From Bacteroidota bacterium (GTDB lineage Bacteria > Bacteroidota > Ignavibacteria > Tepidaquicellales > Tepidaquicellaceae): a DNA stretch of 64,000 nt. Positions 43,952 through 52,740 of this stretch are shown in pieces. The position numbers were made by a program, and so were the translations under genes. The notes beneath the pieces are model-generated. The model saw only the letters and a program-made list of their open reading frames with translations. It was not told the DNA's origin and searched no databases. The stretch spans positions 1,029,302-1,093,301 of the forward strand of contig JAFDZP010000002.1 of assembly GCA_018266835.1 (NCBI GenBank), read 5' to 3'. Numbering within the stretch: the stretch's first letter is position 1; each line of letters opens with the position of its first letter.

Positions 43952-44944
43952 TTATAATTTATAACTGTTCAGAACCTTCATATAGTTTGCGCGCTCAAAT
44001 GCAGCAGGTTCCTTAACAGATTTCTGACTCATGCTTCCCTTCATCTGAGTAATCGAATCGTATTCTCTTTCCTGCATCCAGCTAATAATGTCGCTGAGAA
44101 TTTCAGTGATGCGAACGGGTCCATGACGAAGTAAATCAGAACACACCATTGCAACATCACCGCCTGCCATCATAATTTTTATTACATCTTCTGCACTGTG
44201 TATTCCGCTTGTGGCAGCCATACTTGCATGAATCTTCCTATAGAGAATTGCAATCCATCTTAAGGGCATTCTCATTTCCCAGTTGCTTGAGAGCAGTAAG
44301 TGAGGAACAATTTCAAGATTTTCCAGATCGAAGTCAGGCTGATAAAATCTGTTGAACATTACAAGCGCATCTGCGCCTGCATCATCCAGCCTCTTTGCCA
44401 TATTTGCAAAGGAAGAAAAGTAAGGACTTAATTTTATTGCCACAGGAATGTTCACGCTGTCTTTCACTGCTTTCAAAACGTTTACATACATATTTTCAAC
44501 TTCGTATCCGGGTAAGTTTATATCGGTAGGAATGTAATATACATTTAATTCAATTGCATCTGCTCCTGCCTGCTCTATTAGCTTTGCATACTTAGTCCAG
44601 CCGCCGACACTGACTCCGTTGAGACTTCCTATAACAGGAATGTGAACGCTTTCTTTCATTCGTGTTATGTGCCTTAAATATTCATCAGGTCCAAGATTAT
44701 AATCTTCCACATCGGGAAAATATGTTAAGGCTTCGGCGTAAGATTCAGTTCCGTGTGTTAAAAAATAATCAAGCTCGCCTGCATCGTGAGTGATTTGCTC
44801 TTCGAATAAAGAGTAACATACAATTGCAGAAGCGCCGGCGTCTTCAAGCTGCTTTACTGAGTCAAGATTTTTTGACAAGGGAGAAGCCGATGGAACTATA
44901 GGGTTTTTTAATTTTAAACCCATGTATTTTGTTGAAAGGTCCAT
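43952..44944 (-). CDS. dihydroorotate dehydrogenase-like flavoprotein
   Basis: A 330-residue TIM-barrel FMN protein of the PyrD family, with the start [24 protein letters not shown], the [12 protein letters not shown] strand near 100, [32 protein letters not shown] near 166 and [23 protein letters not shown] near 244. Proteins of this 'dihydroorotate dehydrogenase-like' type are often encoded near pyruvate:ferredoxin oxidoreductase, as here, and are probably not the pyrimidine enzyme. It lies 41 nt downstream of a c-type cytochrome gene and belongs to the same minus-strand group as NifJ. Confidence 0.85.
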   Translation of the reverse strand: MDLSTKYMGLKLKNPIVPSASPLSKNLDSVKQLEDAGASAIVCYSLFEEQITHDAGELDYFLTHGTESYAEALTYFPDVEDYNLGPDEYLRHITRMKESVHIPVIGSLNGVSVGGWTKYAKLIEQAGADAIELNVYYIPTDINLPGYEVENMYVNVLKAVKDSVNIPVAIKLSPYFSSFANMAKRLDDAGADALVMFNRFYQPDFDLENLEIVPHLLLSSNWEMRMPLRWIAILYRKIHASMAATSGIHSAEDVIKIMMAGGDVAMVCSDLLRHGPVRITEILSDIISWMQEREYDSITQMKGSMSQKSVKEPAAFERANYMKVLNSYKL

Positions 44945-44985
44945 AATTTTATATTAAACGAAGCCGCGCTTCGGGTTTCAAAATT

Positions 44986-45408
44986 TTAATTTAAAGTTTT
45001 TAAGTAAGCCAGCAAATCATTCCTATCTTTTTCTGACATCTTCCATACAACTCCTGTGCTTGCAGGTGAACCATCACTCTTTAATTCTTTATCTAAAAAT
45101 CTGAAGAACAGTTCATCCGTATAAGGCACTTTATGCAAATTCGCATCCGATAAATCCTTGAACTTAATAGAACCAGTCGGTCCCATTCTTCTATGAGGTT
45201 TTCCTTCGGCAGATTCACCGTGGCAGTGCGCGCAAGAGTGCTGCATTCCGCTCATTTCAGATTTTTCCATATCCTGCAATACTTCTCCCGATAAGTTTTT
45301 TCCTGTCTTAAAAATCGTTTCGCCATTTTTCAAGTCCACATCACTTTTGTTTACATGAAACAGCGGAGTTAGAAATCCTGCAGATATTAAGAATAATATT
45401 TTAATCAT
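44986..45408 (-). CDS. c-type cytochrome, single haem
   Basis: A 140-residue protein with a short signal peptide (MIKILFLISAGFLTPLFH) and one haem-binding motif C59-A-H-C62-H63. A Met in HRRMGPTGSIKF near 74 is a possible distal ligand, and the C-terminal VVWKMSEKDRNDLLAYLKTL resembles the last helix of cytochrome c. It begins 15 nt after the stop of nifJ and ends 41 nt before the flavoprotein gene, so it is in one operon with both. A periplasmic electron carrier is likely, although NifJ is cytoplasmic. Confidence 0.88.
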   Translation of the reverse strand: MIKILFLISAGFLTPLFHVNKSDVDLKNGETIFKTGKNLSGEVLQDMEKSEMSGMQHSCAHCHGESAEGKPHRRMGPTGSIKFKDLSDANLHKVPYTDELFFRFLDKELKSDGSPASTGVVWKMSEKDRNDLLAYLKTLN

Positions 45409-45423
45409 AAAAATATTTGCTTT

Positions 45424-48400
45424 TTATTTTTTAGGTTCAGGCGCATGTTCTTTTTCAATCTTTTCGTATTGTTTCCATTTTTTATTAACTTCTTCCTGCG
45501 CAAGTTTTAATAAGTGCTTTGCATGTTCCGGATGAGATTTTGTGAGCATCTTGTAACGTGTTTCCCTGTAAGCATAATCTTCAAATTTTATTTTCGGAGG
45601 TTTGGAATCCAGCTTAAACGGATTTTCTCCTTCTTTCAATAAATCAGGATTGTATCTGAACAGCTGCCAGTAACCGCTATCAACTGCGCCCTTCTGGCTG
45701 TCTAATGCTTTCTCCATATTTATTCCGTGCGCTATACAATGGGAGTAAGCAATTATAAGTGATGGTCCGTCATAAGCTTCAGCTTCAAGGAACGCTTTAA
45801 GGGTCTGCAAGTCATTCGCTCCCATTGCAACACGCGCAACATAAACGTTGCCATAACTCATTGCAAGCAGTCCAAGATCTTTTTTAGGAGACGCTTTTCC
45901 GTTTGATGCAAATTTTGCAACTGCACCGATACCTGTTGACTTAGACATCTGTCCTCCTGTATTGGAGTAAACTTCAGTATCAAGCACAAGAAGATTTACA
46001 TTTTTACCGGAGGCAAGAACGTGGTCAAGTCCGCCATAGCCGATATCATATGCCCATCCGTCCCCGCCGATAATCCAAACAGATTTTCTTACAAGATAAT
46101 CAGCAACACTTAAAAGCATTTCGGAGTTATGTGATTTTATATTTTTTAACTTCTCTTTGAGCAGAGCAATTCTTTCTCTCTGTTTTGCAATATCGATCTC
46201 TTCTTTTTGCGGTGAGTGGAGAATTTCGCTTACAAAAACTTCTCCTAAATCATAGCTCATGGAAATCAAAAGTTCAGCTGCATAATCAAAATGTTTATCA
46301 ATAGATAATCTCATACCAAGACCGAACTCAGCATTATCTTCAAACAAAGAATTATTCCATGCCGGACCTTTGCCATCGATATTAATTGTATAAGGAGTCG
46401 TTGGTAAATTTCCGCCATAAATAGAGGAGCATCCTGTAGCGTTTGCAATTATCATTCTATCACCAAAGAGCTGTGTTGCAAGTTTTATATAGGGAGTTTC
46501 ACCGCAGCCCGAGCATGCTCCTGAAAATTCAAACAGGGGCTGCAAAATCTGGCTGTCTTTTATAGAGTGAATATTAAGTTTACTTCTGTCGTATTCGGGA
46601 AGCTCTTTGAAGAAATTCCAGTTAGCTCTTTCTTTTTCTCTTACAGGTAATTGAGGTATCATATTAAGAGCTTTAAGTCTTACTTCACTTTTATTTTTTA
46701 CAGGACAAATTTCATAGCATAGTGTACATCCTGTGCAGTCTTCTGCAGCAACCTGAATTGTGTACAATGTATCTTCACCGAATTCTTTTCCTTTTGCCTT
46801 CATGTATTTAAATCCGGCAGGAGCAGTTTCCAAATATTTCTTATCGTAAGTTTTTATTCTTATAGTCGCATGGGGACAAATCATTGCGCACTTGCCGCAT
46901 TGAATGCAGATACTCTCATCCCACTCAGGAACCTGCAATGCGATATTTCTTTTTTCCCACTGAGATGTTCCCGATGCAAATGTTCCGTCGATAGGCATTT
47001 CACTGACTGATACTTCATCGCCGTTTCCGGAAATCATTTTGGATAGAACATTCTTTACGTAGTTAGGAGCATCATTAGGAACTATAGGAGGAAGTTCAAT
47101 ATTACCGGTAGCTTTTGCAGGAACATCAACTTTAAATAAGTTCTCAAGAGTTTTATCAACGGCATTGAAATTTTTATTTACAATTTCATCGCCCTTTGCT
47201 CCGTATGTTTTTTGTATTGAGTATTTTATCTTTCCTATAGCTTCGTCGCTTGGCAGTACTCCCGATATTGCAAAGAAACATGTTTGCAGAATTGTATTCA
47301 TGCGTGAACCCATTCCCGTTTCCTTAGCAACCTTATAAGCGTCTATAGCATAGAAATTAATTTTCTTTTCAATTATATCTTCCTGAACTAATCTCGGGAG
47401 CTTATCCCAAATTTCAGCTTTTCCATAGGGAGAGTTCAATAAAAATGTTCCGCCATCCACAATGTTTCTGAGCATATCAAATTTTTCAAGGAAGTTAAAC
47501 TGATGACAGCCAATGAAATTTGATGAGCCGATTAAGTAAGATGATTTAATCGGATGAGGACCGAATCTTAAATGCGAGATTGTAGTCGAGCCTGACTTTT
47601 TTGAATCGTAAACAAAGTATCCCTGGCAATAGTTATCAGTTTCTTCTCCAATGATTTTAATTGTGTTTTTATTCGCTCCGACTGTACCATCTGCGCCAAG
47701 TCCGTAAAACATTGCGCGGAATACACTATCATTTTCCTTTAAGAAATTTTTATCGTACTTAAGACTTGTGAAAGTTACATCATCGTTTATTCCGATTGTA
47801 AAATGATTCTTTGGATTATCTTTTTTAAGCTCTTCATAAATTCCCATCACCATTGCAGGAGTGAATTCCTTCGATGAAAGTCCGTATCTTCCGCCGGTTA
47901 CATGGGGAAATTTTTCAAACGGAGGATTATCTGAAGTCATTGCTTCGCTTATTGCAGCAACAATATCTTTATACATCGGTTCACCGTTTGAGCCGGGTTC
48001 TTTTGTTCTATCGAGAACTGCTATTTTCTTAACAGATTTAGGAAGCTTATCTATAAAATGTTTTATTGAGAAAGGTCTGAACAGGCGTACCTTTAACACT
48101 CCGATTTTTTCTTCGCCTGATTGTTTTAAATAATCAATTGTCTCTTCAACTGTTTCTGCGCCTGAGCCCATCATAATAATAATTCTCTCTGCATTCGGGT
48201 CTCCGTAGTAATCAAATAAATTATATCTTCTTCCTGTCAGTTCAAACAATTTATCCATGTACTTCTGAACAATACCCGGGCATTCATCATAATATTTATT
48301 AACGGTTTCTCTTCCCTGAAAATAAACATCAGGATTTTGAGCTGTTCCTCTTATAAAAGGATTATCCGGTGAAAGCGCGCGTTTGCGGTGTTCATAAATA

Positions 48401-48999
48401 AACTTCTCATCAATCATTTGCTTAATGACTTCTTCAGGTATTAATTCAATCTTGGCAACTTCATGCGATGTTCTGAATCCGTCGAAGAAATGTATGAACG
48501 GAATTCTTGATTCAAGCGTAGCTGCGTGGGCTATCAAAGCAGTATCCATAATTTCCTGTACTGAGTTTGAACATAGCATTGCAAATCCTGTTTGTCTTAC
48601 TGCCATTACGTCACTGTGGTCTCCGAAGATTGAAAGTGCCTGTGCGGAAAGTGCTCTTGCGCTTACATGGAATACAGTTGAAGTAAGTTCACCTGCAATT
48701 TTATACATGTTTGGAATCATCAGTAATAATCCCTGTGATGCAGTGAAAGTTGTTGTAAGCGAACCGGTTTGTAATGCGCCGTGAACTGCGCCTGCAGCTC
48801 CGCCTTCGCTCTGCATTTCCTGAACTACGGGTACGCTGCCCCAGATATTGGGCTTGCGCAAGGAAGACCAGACGTCGGAAAGTTCACCCATTCCCGAAGA
48901 AGGTGTTATAGGATATATTGCGATAACTTCGTTTAATTTGTAAGCTATGTAAGCGGCAGCTTCATTGCCATCAATAGTTGAGAATTTGGAGGAATTCAT
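45424..48999 (-). CDS. nifJ: pyruvate:ferredoxin (flavodoxin) oxidoreductase
   Basis: A 1,191-residue single-chain PFOR that makes acetyl-CoA and CO2 from pyruvate with reduction of ferredoxin or flavodoxin. The N-terminal IYPITPSSGMGE block (about 29-40) binds pyruvate; the two [4Fe-4S] ferredoxin motifs are CIQCGKCAMICPH (about 696) and CTGCTLCYEICPVKN (about 753); the thiamine diphosphate region near the C-terminus has GDGWAYDIGYGGLDHVLASG and DTEVYSNTGGQMSKST. The length is in the usual range. The first gene of a unit with the cytochrome and flavoprotein. It suggests an anaerobic or microaerobic phase of life, since PFOR is oxygen sensitive. Confidence 0.96.
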   Translation of the reverse strand: MNSSKFSTIDGNEAAAYIAYKLNEVIAIYPITPSSGMGELSDVWSSLRKPNIWGSVPVVQEMQSEGGAAGAVHGALQTGSLTTTFTASQGLLLMIPNMYKIAGELTSTVFHVSARALSAQALSIFGDHSDVMAVRQTGFAMLCSNSVQEIMDTALIAHAATLESRIPFIHFFDGFRTSHEVAKIELIPEEVIKQMIDEKFIYEHRKRALSPDNPFIRGTAQNPDVYFQGRETVNKYYDECPGIVQKYMDKLFELTGRRYNLFDYYGDPNAERIIIMMGSGAETVEETIDYLKQSGEEKIGVLKVRLFRPFSIKHFIDKLPKSVKKIAVLDRTKEPGSNGEPMYKDIVAAISEAMTSDNPPFEKFPHVTGGRYGLSSKEFTPAMVMGIYEELKKDNPKNHFTIGINDDVTFTSLKYDKNFLKENDSVFRAMFYGLGADGTVGANKNTIKIIGEETDNYCQGYFVYDSKKSGSTTISHLRFGPHPIKSSYLIGSSNFIGCHQFNFLEKFDMLRNIVDGGTFLLNSPYGKAEIWDKLPRLVQEDIIEKKINFYAIDAYKVAKETGMGSRMNTILQTCFFAISGVLPSDEAIGKIKYSIQKTYGAKGDEIVNKNFNAVDKTLENLFKVDVPAKATGNIELPPIVPNDAPNYVKNVLSKMISGNGDEVSVSEMPIDGTFASGTSQWEKRNIALQVPEWDESICIQCGKCAMICPHATIRIKTYDKKYLETAPAGFKYMKAKGKEFGEDTLYTIQVAAEDCTGCTLCYEICPVKNKSEVRLKALNMIPQLPVREKERANWNFFKELPEYDRSKLNIHSIKDSQILQPLFEFSGACSGCGETPYIKLATQLFGDRMIIANATGCSSIYGGNLPTTPYTINIDGKGPAWNNSLFEDNAEFGLGMRLSIDKHFDYAAELLISMSYDLGEVFVSEILHSPQKEEIDIAKQRERIALLKEKLKNIKSHNSEMLLSVADYLVRKSVWIIGGDGWAYDIGYGGLDHVLASGKNVNLLVLDTEVYSNTGGQMSKSTGIGAVAKFASNGKASPKKDLGLLAMSYGNVYVARVAMGANDLQTLKAFLEAEAYDGPSLIIAYSHCIAHGINMEKALDSQKGAVDSGYWQLFRYNPDLLKEGENPFKLDSKPPKIKFEDYAYRETRYKMLTKSHPEHAKHLLKLAQEEVNKKWKQYEKIEKEHAPEPKK

Positions 49000-49153
49000 T
49001 GAACAATAGTTAAAATTGAAGAAAGAACTTTAATTCGAGCACTCATTTTAATAAGAAATTTTAATTAAAATCAAATACCTTGTATTGTAAAAATGGTATA
49101 TTTTTTTCAGATTTAATATGATTTAGGTCAGTTTTTATGCTAAAAATTCTTAA

Positions 49154-49184
49154 TTGTTAATTGCCCCCCCTTAATTTATATTTG
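49154..49184 (+). promoter_or_regulatory. Bacteroidota-type promoter for the M3 peptidase gene
   Basis: TTG at 49154-49156 and TATATTTG at 49177-49184 fit the consensus TTTG, about 19-20 nt, TAnnTTTG. The start codon is 36 nt further on at 49220. Confidence 0.45.
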
Positions 49185-49219
49185 TTTTTCAAATTTTTTC
49201 AACCCCACTTTATTTCTTC

Positions 49220-50914
49220 ATGAAGTTTTCAGATTTTAAGTATTCCCGCCCTGACCTTGATAATATCGGACGTGAAATACAAAGTGATTTAACAGAATTT
49301 AATAATGCCGAGTCAGCAGATATTCAGTGCCGCGTTATTGAAAAAATTAACGTTGTAAGAAAGAATTTTTCAACGATGTTTAACATAGCTTCGGTTAACT
49401 ATTCTATCGATACAAACAACAAGTTTTACGAAGAAGAAAAAAAATTCTTCGATGACAACTCCCCTATCTTCTCAGGATATATTTCAAATTATTATAAAGC
49501 ACTTGTTCATTCAAAATTCAAGGATGAACTTGAGAAAAAATTTGGCAAGCTTTTATTCGATGTTGCCGAGTGTTACATAAAAACTTACGACCCAGTCATC
49601 AACGATGACCTTGTAAGAGAAAATGAACTCTGCACAGAGTACAATAAGCTTATCGCCACTGCAAAAATTTTCTACGACGGCGAAGAAAGAAACATTGCCG
49701 GCATGGAACCGTTTATGCTTTCAACGGACAGAGCAAAACGCAAAGAAGCCAATGAAGCAAAATGGAAATACTATGCAGATAACGCTGAAGAGCTTGACAG
49801 AATTTTCGATGACTTAGTAAAAGTAAGACATAAAATCGCAACAAAGCTTGGTTTCAAAAATTTTGTAGAGCTCGGTTATTACAGAATGAGCCGTACAGAT
49901 TACAATGCTGAAGACGTAAAAAAATTCAGAAGCTACGTTAAAAAATACGCAGTGCCGATTGCAGCAAAGCTGAAACAAAGACAGGCAAATCGCTTGGGAC
50001 TTGAAACATTAGAGTACTTCGACGGCGCGCTGGATTTTAACTCGGGCAATGCTACTCCCAAAGGAACTCCCGAATGGATTTTAGAGAACGCAAAAAAAAT
50101 GTATGAAGAACTCTCCAATGAAACGGGTGAGTTTTTCAACTTCATGGTTGATAACGAGCTGATGGACCTTGTTAACAAAAAAGGGAAAGAAGCCGGCGGA
50201 TATTGTACCTTCATCGAAGATTACAAAGCGCCTTTTATCTTTTCTAACTTCAACGGAACATCGCATGATATTGTCGTTCTTACCCATGAAGCAGGCCATG
50301 CATTTCAGGCATATTGCAGCAGGAATTTTAACATCGTTGAGTATCACAATCCTACTATGGAAGCATGTGAAATCCACTCAATGAGTATGGAGCTTCTTAC
50401 ATGGCCGTGGATGCATTCATTCTTTAAAGAAGATACGGAGAAGTTCAAGTTTTCTGCTATCAACGGCTGCATGATTTTTATTCCTTACGGAACTGCCGTA
50501 GATGAGTTCCAGCATTACGTTTATGAAAATCCTGATGCTACTCCTGAAGAGCGCAAAGCCTGCTGGAGACACACTGAGAAAAAATATCTGCCATTACTTG
50601 ACTACATTGATAACGACTATCTGGAGAATGGCGGAAGATGGCAGGCACAGAGACATATTTATGAAAGCCCTTTCTATTATATAGATTACTGCTTAGCACA
50701 AATAAGCGCTTTTGAATTCTGGAGAAAGTTCAACGAGAACCGCGATACTGCCATGGTTGATTACATCAAGCTTTGCAAAGAAGGCGGCAGCAGATCTTAT
50801 ACTGAGTTACTGAAAGTACCAAAGCTCGGCTCACCATTTGTTGAAGAGTGCTTTGAGCAGAACGTAAGTTATGTCGAACACTGGTTAGACAAAGTAGATG
50901 ACATGGCGTTATAA
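49220..50914 (+). CDS. M3 family oligoendopeptidase
   Basis: A 564-residue zinc peptidase, PepF/oligoendopeptidase-like, that cleaves short peptides in the cytoplasm (no signal peptide). The zinc motif HEAGH is at 356-360 (VVLTHEAGHAFQAYC), followed by E in NPTMEACEIHSMSMELL about 25 residues on; YIEDYKAPFIFSNFNGT before it and FQHYVYENPDATPEERKACWRHTEKKYLP near 430 are family blocks. Length fits the family (about 560-610). Preceded by a clear promoter match at 49154 and ended by a terminator at 50922. Confidence 0.95.
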   Translation: MKFSDFKYSRPDLDNIGREIQSDLTEFNNAESADIQCRVIEKINVVRKNFSTMFNIASVNYSIDTNNKFYEEEKKFFDDNSPIFSGYISNYYKALVHSKFKDELEKKFGKLLFDVAECYIKTYDPVINDDLVRENELCTEYNKLIATAKIFYDGEERNIAGMEPFMLSTDRAKRKEANEAKWKYYADNAEELDRIFDDLVKVRHKIATKLGFKNFVELGYYRMSRTDYNAEDVKKFRSYVKKYAVPIAAKLKQRQANRLGLETLEYFDGALDFNSGNATPKGTPEWILENAKKMYEELSNETGEFFNFMVDNELMDLVNKKGKEAGGYCTFIEDYKAPFIFSNFNGTSHDIVVLTHEAGHAFQAYCSRNFNIVEYHNPTMEACEIHSMSMELLTWPWMHSFFKEDTEKFKFSAINGCMIFIPYGTAVDEFQHYVYENPDATPEERKACWRHTEKKYLPLLDYIDNDYLENGGRWQAQRHIYESPFYYIDYCLAQISAFEFWRKFNENRDTAMVDYIKLCKEGGSRSYTELLKVPKLGSPFVEECFEQNVSYVEHWLDKVDDMAL

Positions 50915-50921
50915 ATTTATC

Positions 50922-50955
50922 GGCGGCTTGAATTTTTTTGAGCCGCCAATTTTTT
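50922..50955 (+). terminator. Rho-independent terminator
   Basis: GGCGGCT (50922-50928) pairs with AGCCGCC (50941-50947), with a T-rich loop, followed by AATTTTTTC. It lies 7 nt after the M3 peptidase stop. Confidence 0.88.
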
Positions 50956-50980
50956 CCCTACTAATAGGTAAAAATTTCTT

Positions 50981-51163
50981 ATGCAAATAGAACACGAATT
51001 TACCTGCCCTTACTGTTTTGAGAAAATCTCAATTCTTATAGACCCCACTGAAGATCCTCAGGCTTATGTAGAGGACTGCGAAGTCTGCTGCAATCCCATT
51101 GCCATCGCATGTGAAGTCAAAGACGGAGAAGTTATTGACTTTGAAGCGTTTCAAATCGATTAG
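50981..51163 (+). CDS. CPXCG motif-containing cysteine-rich protein
   Basis: A 60-residue protein. The N-terminal CPYCFEKISILID motif and the second CEVCCNPIAIACEV pair give four Cys for one zinc, typical of this small family; the usual Gly after the first pair is Phe here. The acidic C-terminus (GEVIDFEAFQID) is normal. Function is unknown; a free-standing zinc ribbon. Confidence 0.85.
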   Translation: MQIEHEFTCPYCFEKISILIDPTEDPQAYVEDCEVCCNPIAIACEVKDGEVIDFEAFQID

Positions 51164-51396
51164 TTGTCAGTTGCCGGTTATTAGTTGTCAAAAAAAAGTC
51201 GCATTATTGTCGCATTCCGGAACACTGATGTTTATGATTATTATGATGTCACTGATGAATAGTAAATTGTTATTCGCCTTGGCGAATCACATTCTTTAAT
51301 TCCTTTCTGTTTTTAAACAATTCAACTTCTTAATATTTTTCTAAATTGATGAATTTTTGACGGATTCTTCTGCAAAATAAATTGCATCGAGTTGCA

Positions 51397-51503
51397 GGGG
51401 GCGCTCGCACGAACCGAAGGTTCGTTTGCTCAAACTAAAAAATTGAGGAACTCAATTTTTTAGTTTGAGCAAGTCCCGACTTCGTCGGGACGCGAGCGCC
51501 CCC
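51397..51503. repeat. perfect four-way cloverleaf element, 107 nt
   Basis: The outer stem pairs 51397-51408 with 51492-51503 (12 bp, GGGGGCGCTCGC against GCGAGCGCCCCC). Inside it three hairpins abut with no unpaired base: 51409-51415 with 51419-51425 (7 bp, loop GAA), 51426-51447 with 51451-51472 (22 bp, loop GAA) and 51473-51480 with 51484-51491 (8 bp, loop TTC). All pairs are Watson-Crick. It has no T-run. It resembles neither tRNA nor a known riboswitch, and is most likely a non-autonomous mobile or recombination element. Confidence 0.9.
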
Positions 51504-51686
51504 GAATTGCTGCTTACAATATATCAATTTTTATTTTCCGTTCTGAAGTACTTTTACCTATTCCTGCTAATAGGGAAAATAATTTTTAATCGCTTGACAC
51601 AATTTCCTGATAGAAATCATAAGGCTCTACTACATCTTCAAATCAGGAAAGTATCCAAATAAGTTAAGAATTATATTTATGCACTT

Positions 51687-51726
51687 AACCACCCCCTCAG
51701 TCCCCCTCCTTGTAAAGGAGGGGGAA
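51687..51726. repeat. dispersed C-rich/G-rich palindrome, copy D
   Basis: ACCACCCCCTCAGTCCCC leads to CCCCCTCCTT, which pairs with AAGGAGGGGG around GTA. It lies about 53 nt before the trhO start codon. Confidence 0.85.
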
Positions 51727-51778
51727 GTAATGTACTTTTTGCATTAAATTTTTTTACCGTTATTATTATTTTCCGAAT

Positions 51779-52708
51779 ATGAAAAGAAATGTACGACCTT
51801 ATAGAATCCTGCTTTACTACCTCTATACGAAGATCGAAAATTCAGAAGCATATGCAGAGCTTCATTTAAAATTCTGCAAATCCTTGGGAGTGCTTGGGCG
51901 AATTATAATTGCACACGAAGGTATTAACGGAACAATTTCAGGAACCATCGACCAGACTAACGCATACATTGCTGCAATGCGTATGGACCCGCGTTTTGAA
52001 AAAATGGAGTTCAAAATTGATGAAGCCGATGAACATGCTTTTAAAAAAATGTTTGTAAGACACAGAAGTGAAATCGTTACTATGAACCTTGATGAAGATA
52101 TAGATCCCAATGAAATAAGCGGTAAGAAACTTAAACCGAAAGATTTTTATGAAGCATTACAAAGAGATGATGTTGTTATTGTGGACGGAAGAAATGATTA
52201 CGAGTATGACTTAGGACACTTTCCCAATGCAATAAGACCTGAGGTAAGAGTCTTTAAAGAATTCCCGGATTGGATAAGAAAAAACCGCGAGATGTTCGAA
52301 GGCAAAAAAATCCTCGCCTACTGCACAGGCGGAATAAGATGCGAGAAGCTGACGGGATTATTTTTAAAAGAAGGATTTGAAGATGTAAATCATTTACACG
52401 GTGGAATAATAAACTACGGAAAAGATAAAGAAGTTAAAGGCAAAGGATGGCTTGGCAAATGCTACGTATTCGATGAAAGAATTTCAGTTGATATAAATTC
52501 AGCAGAGCCGCATCAGATCGTTTCAAAGTGTTATCACTGCGGCGAGCCATGTGAAAGATATGTAAACTGCGCTCAGCTTGAGTGCCATGCGCAATTTTTA
52601 TGCTGCGAAGAGTGCGATGTAAAAACAAAACGCTCCTGCTGCGAAGAGCATAAAAATTCAGAGCGCAACGAGTATAACATAAAAGAACGTGAAGCCGCAC
52701 TTTCGTGA
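51779..52708 (+). CDS. trhO: tRNA uridine(34) hydroxylase, rhodanese family
   Basis: A 309-residue TrhO (YceA) protein that makes 5-hydroxyuridine at the wobble position of tRNAs using O2. The N-terminal domain (about 1-95, with [11 protein letters not shown] near 45) precedes the rhodanese domain (about 120-225) with the catalytic Cys C182 in [13 protein letters not shown]. The C-terminal Cys-rich tail ([41 protein letters not shown]) is the metal-binding part usual in this group. Length fits. Oxygen dependence contrasts with PFOR elsewhere in the window. Confidence 0.93.
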   Translation: MKRNVRPYRILLYYLYTKIENSEAYAELHLKFCKSLGVLGRIIIAHEGINGTISGTIDQTNAYIAAMRMDPRFEKMEFKIDEADEHAFKKMFVRHRSEIVTMNLDEDIDPNEISGKKLKPKDFYEALQRDDVVIVDGRNDYEYDLGHFPNAIRPEVRVFKEFPDWIRKNREMFEGKKILAYCTGGIRCEKLTGLFLKEGFEDVNHLHGGIINYGKDKEVKGKGWLGKCYVFDERISVDINSAEPHQIVSKCYHCGEPCERYVNCAQLECHAQFLCCEECDVKTKRSCCEEHKNSERNEYNIKEREAALS

Positions 52709-52740
52709 GGCTTCACAATATATTTTTCTTTACTTTTTTA
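52689..52740. terminator. bidirectional terminator overlapping the trhO stop
   Basis: GTGAAGCC (52689-52696) pairs with GGCTTCAC (52709-52716), a stem that straddles the trhO stop codon, followed by a T-rich stretch. It also lies at the end of the convergent gene at 52730. Confidence 0.7.

Larger units (their letters stand above)
51164..51778. other. non-coding region with a perfect cloverleaf and dispersed repeats
   Basis: About 615 nt between two plus-strand genes without a gene; a 65-codon open frame at 51465-51662 runs through the repeat element and is not credible. In order it holds an iteron-like 19-mer (51198-51216), a degenerate repeat shared with 22126-22250 (51219-51256 and 51346-51366), the cloverleaf (51397-51503) and a C-rich/G-rich palindrome (51687-51726). 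Confidence 0.85.

Noticed and set aside
43952-44944. Genuine pyrD (pyrimidine biosynthesis)
   Set aside because: Neighbours are nifJ and a cytochrome, and the sequence fits the dihydroorotate dehydrogenase-like group; no pyr genes are present.
47861-48133. Plus-strand open frames inside nifJ
   Set aside because: Antisense shadow of the NifJ coding sequence; no independent features.
51465-51662. 65-codon open frame downstream of trhO's upstream region
   Set aside because: It starts inside the cloverleaf element and has no protein-like pattern.
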